Translations under genes and position numbers: made by a program
Shown: piece after piece, positions 61,311 to 64,000 of the stretch
Layout: each line of letters opens with the position of its first letter
Numbering within the stretch: the first letter of the stretch is position 1
Source: Melghirimyces thermohalophilus
GTDB lineage: Bacteria > Bacillota > Bacilli > Thermoactinomycetales > DSM-45169
Direction: 5' to 3'
DNA: 64,000 nucleotides
NCBI RefSeq assembly: GCF_900102685.1
Contig: NZ_FMZA01000016.1
Coordinates: 20,917-84,916 of the forward strand
The notes under the pieces: generated by a model
Told to the model about the DNA's origin: nothing
The model's input: only the letters and a program-made list of their open reading frames with translations
Database searches by the model: none

Positions 61311-63494
61311 ATGAATCGCCTATTTCAACGTTTCACTGCCGCGGTCTCCACTCGCAAAGGGGCTAAGATCACACTGATCGTGTGGTTGGTCCTGGCGATA
61401 TTGTTGAGTGGACTCATCCCAGGGGCCCGCCAATATGCCACCAATGTGAATGGACAGGATTTGCCGAAAGAGGCGGAGTCCGTTCTGGCCAGTAAGGAGC
61501 TAGAGCGTTATTTTCCCGATGAGGATGGGACGCCGGCGTTAATGGTGTTTCACTGTTCCGATGGAATGACTTCCACTGATATTCAGTCCGTGGAAAAACT
61601 GAGTCGTTATCTCCATTCCAACAAGGCCCCTGAAACAATCGATGAAACCCCGCCTTTTCATCAGATGCCAGAGGCAGCGCAAAAAACGTTTTTATCCGAT
61701 GACAAAACCACCTTGCTATTGCCGGTTGTCTTGCAGGATGGCTTGGAGATGGAAGCGATCAATCAAACCGTGACCGATCTACGAGATAAAGGGGAATCCT
61801 TCCTCGTCCCACCGACGGAACTCACTGTCACGGGCCCGGCAGGGATCGCTTCGGATACGATCGCCATCTTTTCCAACGCCGATATGGTGCTTCTTCTGTG
61901 CACCATTGGTTTGATCCTGATCCTATTGATCGCGATCTATCGTTCGCCTCTGTTGGCGGTGATCCCTCTATTGGTATCGGGGATTGTTTATCAAGTGCTG
62001 GATCGCTTGCTGGGCTTGGCTGGAAAGCAGCAATGGTTTGCGATCGACTCTCAGGCCTTATCCATCGCGAGCATTTTGCTGTTTGCCGCCTTGACGGATT
62101 ACTCCCTGTTTGTTTTCTCTAGGTTTCGCGAGGAGTTGAAGAGACGGGCGGATCCCTATGAAGCGATGGGTGCAGCGATGAAACAGGTGTGGGAACCGAT
62201 TTTCTTCAGCGGAGGAACGGTTCTCGCAGCGATGCTGGTGTTGTTTACCGCCGATTACCAAGCCTACCTCCATTTTGCTCCCATCTTTTCGATCACTATG
62301 GCGATCATTTTGACTGCCGGTCTAACCCTGGTCCCCTCATTGTTTGTCCTCTGCGGCCGAAAAGCTTTTTGGCCCTCCATCCCCCGTCTGGGAGATCCGG
62401 AGAGTAAAAGCGGCTCTTTCTGGTCGCGGGTTGGGCGCCGAGTGGTTCGTAAACCTGGTATTACTGCTATCACCGTGGCGGCGGTGCTGGCTCTGTTCGC
62501 CACCCAAATGTCCCAGATCCAGTACTCCTTCAATTTGATCCAGTCCTTTCCGGAGGAGATGGACTCCCGGGTTGGCTTTGAATGGCTGGAGGAGCATTAT
62601 TCAGAGGGGGAGCTGGCCCCCACGACCGTTTTGTTAACCGGATCGGACAAAATGGAGCGCACTGATTTACGTGGCCTGAAAGAGGAACTGGAAAAGCAAG
62701 AGGGGATCAAGGAAGTAACCATCGCCGCAGGGAATCAGGCAGCCCTGTCCGATGACGGAACAGCTGCCCGTATGCAGCTACTCTTCAATGGCAACCCCTA
62801 TGATCAGGAGACGATGGATCATTTGGAACGCATCCGTGCCGGCTCGGAGGAGATTTTGCAGAAAAGCGGTTTGTCTCCCGACAACCATCAACTTCAATTT
62901 ATCGGTGAGACGGCAAAACAAGTGGATGTGCGGACGTTGAACGACGGGGATACTCGAACGGTGATTCTTTTGGTCACCCTTCTCATCACCGTTCTTTTGG
63001 CTTTACAAACCCGGTCCCTCGTGGCGCCCATCTATATGATGGGGACGATCTTGCTCTCCTATGGAGCGGCGATGGGGCTTAGTTATTGGATATTTGACCA
63101 CATTTTCGGTCTGGCGGAAATCAGTTATCGCATTCCCCTCTATACCTTTGTCTTCCTGGTGGCCCTCGGCGTGGACTATAACATCATGTTGGTCTCCCGA
63201 ATCCGTGAGGAGATGGCACATTATGAACTTCGGGAAGCGGTCAGCCAAGGGGTGTCGAGGACGGGTGGGGTGATTTCCTCCGCCGGTGTGATCCTAGCCG
63301 CCACGTTTAGTGTGTTGATGACGCAGCCCATCATGGAACTGTTTTTGTTCGGCTTTACGGTAGCACTGGGAATTATGATGGACACATTTCTGGTCCGAGG
63401 ATGGTTGTTGCCATCGATCATCACCTTGCTGGGGAGAGCCAGCTTTTGGCCTGCACGGGTGGTAACGTCAAAAGGGAAACAGGTTCAATCGTAA
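61311..63494 (+). CDS. MMPL/RND-family membrane exporter
   Basis: 727 aa from ATG at 61311, 7 nt after AAAGGAG; a TTG 18 nt upstream precedes that site. Two repeats, each with a leading transmembrane helix, a large extracytoplasmic loop (residues ~30-190 and ~395-540), and a five-helix bundle. Conserved membrane motifs ALTDYSLFVFSRFREEL and ALGVDYNIMLVSRIREEM hold the proton-relay acidic pair. Similar to YdfJ-type proteins, which export lipids or drugs; substrate unknown. Likely repressed by the TetR protein upstream. Confidence 0.93.
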   Translation: MNRLFQRFTAAVSTRKGAKITLIVWLVLAILLSGLIPGARQYATNVNGQDLPKEAESVLASKELERYFPDEDGTPALMVFHCSDGMTSTDIQSVEKLSRYLHSNKAPETIDETPPFHQMPEAAQKTFLSDDKTTLLLPVVLQDGLEMEAINQTVTDLRDKGESFLVPPTELTVTGPAGIASDTIAIFSNADMVLLLCTIGLILILLIAIYRSPLLAVIPLLVSGIVYQVLDRLLGLAGKQQWFAIDSQALSIASILLFAALTDYSLFVFSRFREELKRRADPYEAMGAAMKQVWEPIFFSGGTVLAAMLVLFTADYQAYLHFAPIFSITMAIILTAGLTLVPSLFVLCGRKAFWPSIPRLGDPESKSGSFWSRVGRRVVRKPGITAITVAAVLALFATQMSQIQYSFNLIQSFPEEMDSRVGFEWLEEHYSEGELAPTTVLLTGSDKMERTDLRGLKEELEKQEGIKEVTIAAGNQAALSDDGTAARMQLLFNGNPYDQETMDHLERIRAGSEEILQKSGLSPDNHQLQFIGETAKQVDVRTLNDGDTRTVILLVTLLITVLLALQTRSLVAPIYMMGTILLSYGAAMGLSYWIFDHIFGLAEISYRIPLYTFVFLVALGVDYNIMLVSRIREEMAHYELREAVSQGVSRTGGVISSAGVILAATFSVLMTQPIMELFLFGFTVALGIMMDTFLVRGWLLPSIITLLGRASFWPARVVTSKGKQVQS

Positions 63495-63500
63495 TCGGGC

Positions 63501-63533
63501 GAAAAACGTTCCTCCGCGGAGGAACGTTTTTTA
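63501..63533 (+). terminator. Intrinsic terminator after the exporter gene
   Basis: AAAACGTTCCTCC/GGAGGAACGTTTT perfect stem with a two-base tip and flanking A and T runs; it could act in both directions. Confidence 0.9.
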
Positions 63534-63647
63534 CTTCCTTGAATGAAAAACTGGTTGACTTGTTCGGATACCCATGTTATTATCTTATTTGTCCCTGAGA
63601 CGGGGACGAGCCCGCTACCGGGCGGATCAAAAAAAGATAAAAACCTG

Positions 63648-63676
63648 TTGACAGGATCGATTTGGTTTGATAGCAT
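63648..63676 (+). promoter_or_regulatory. rRNA operon promoter
   Basis: TTGACA (63648-63653), 17-nt spacer, TAGCAT (63671-63676), about 120 nt before mature 16S. Confidence 0.7.
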
Positions 63677-63795
63677 AGATCTTGTCGCCGCGAGAGAGCG
63701 GCCGCCGCGGAAGGCGGCGGAACAGGAGAGCGTTCCTTGAAAACTGAAGAGCGTTTGACACGACCCTGTCAAATGATTTGAGCGAATCAAGCTCT
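63677..63795 (+). promoter_or_regulatory. Structured rRNA leader with boxA-like segment
   Basis: A GC-rich hairpin CCGCC/GGCGG (about 63701-63719) and a boxA-like CGTTCCTTGAAAACTGAA (63731-63748) come first. A predicted three-way junction follows: AAGAGC (63747-63752) with GCTCTT (63791-63796), TTTGACA (63754-63760) with TGTCAAA (63767-63773), and TGATT (63774-63778) with AATCA (63785-63789). Confidence 0.65.
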
Positions 63796-64000
63796 TTTAT
63801 GGAGAGTTTGATCCTGGCTCAGGACGAACGCTGGCGGCGTGCCTAATACATGCAAGTCGTGCGGAGGAAGCCGACGGATCCCTTCGGGGTGAAGACGGTG
63901 GAATCAGCGGCGGACGGGTGAGTAACACGTGGGCAACCTGCCTGCAAGACCGGGATAACTCCGGGAAACCGGGGCTAATACCGGATAGGACTTTTCATCG
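63796..64000 (+). rRNA. rrs: 16S ribosomal RNA (5' part; continues past window)
   Basis: Contains the universal segment AGAGTTTGATCCTGGCTCAG (63804-63823), GACGAACGCTGGCGGCGTGC, and GTGAGTAACACGTGGGCAAC. The mature 5' end is put near 63796 by analogy with Bacillus. The gene is cut by the window edge in the V2 region. Confidence 0.98.

Overview
The window reads as a moderately GC-rich Gram-positive, endospore-forming chromosome of the Bacillales. Gene order follows the origin-proximal Bacillus subtilis backbone almost gene for gene: clpC-radA-disA, yacL-ispDF-gltX-cysES-mrnC-rlmB-rae1-sigH, rpmG-secE-nusG, rplKAJL-rsmC-rpoBC, the str operon, the S10-spc-alpha operons, ecfA1A2T-truA, rplM-rpsI, ybaK-cwlD-salA-gerD-kbaA-pdaB, then a 16S rRNA gene. 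The start of the 16S gene and the inserted pssA/carD block would fit a Thermoactinomycetaceae-like member. That placement is an inference from incomplete 16S sequence, not a database result.

Region by region: (1) 1-9597 holds the end of clpC, radA, disA (c-di-AMP synthesis), a pssA and carD insertion flanking a reverse-strand conserved hypothetical gene, yacL and the MEP-pathway genes ispD and ispF. (2) 9598-16260 holds a striking rod-shaped RNA between ispF and gltX, gltX, a cysteine T-box riboswitch ahead of overlapping cysE-cysS, then mrnC, rlmB, rae1 and sigH. (3) 16261-33160 holds translation and transcription genes with an L10 leader, rpoB/rpoC and the str operon. (4) 33160-34486 is the main break in the backbone: a reverse-strand PepSY-domain membrane protein and a long region without genes carrying the S10 promoter. 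(5) 34487-49805 is the S10-spc-alpha ribosomal super-operon with secY, adk, map, infA and rpoA. (6) 49806-54152 holds the ECF vitamin-transporter energising module, truA and rplM-rpsI with an L13-type leader. (7) 54153-60098 is a sporulation and germination cluster: cwlD, gerD, kbaA, pdaB and a SpoIIM-like gene, interrupted by a decayed FetA/FetB-type ABC exporter remnant. (8) 60099-63533 is an accessory block of OsmC, TetR and an MMPL-type exporter with paired operator candidates. (9) 63534-64000 is the rRNA promoter, a structured leader and the 5' part of 16S rRNA.

Most of the window is ordinary, highly conserved housekeeping sequence. The observations most worth a second look lie between genes. 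They are a 163-nt rod-shaped RNA (9623-9785) with a symmetric central bubble, reminiscent of 6S RNA; two identical-class palindromes (GACAC-N3-TGTCG) 72 bp apart, upstream of the MMPL exporter; a sigma-G-type promoter for gerD back to back with the kbaA promoter; a fused remnant of two ABC-exporter genes; and several leader structures. No CRISPR array, insertion sequence, prophage or tRNA gene was seen. I did not find a convincing new multi-gene defence or metabolic system.
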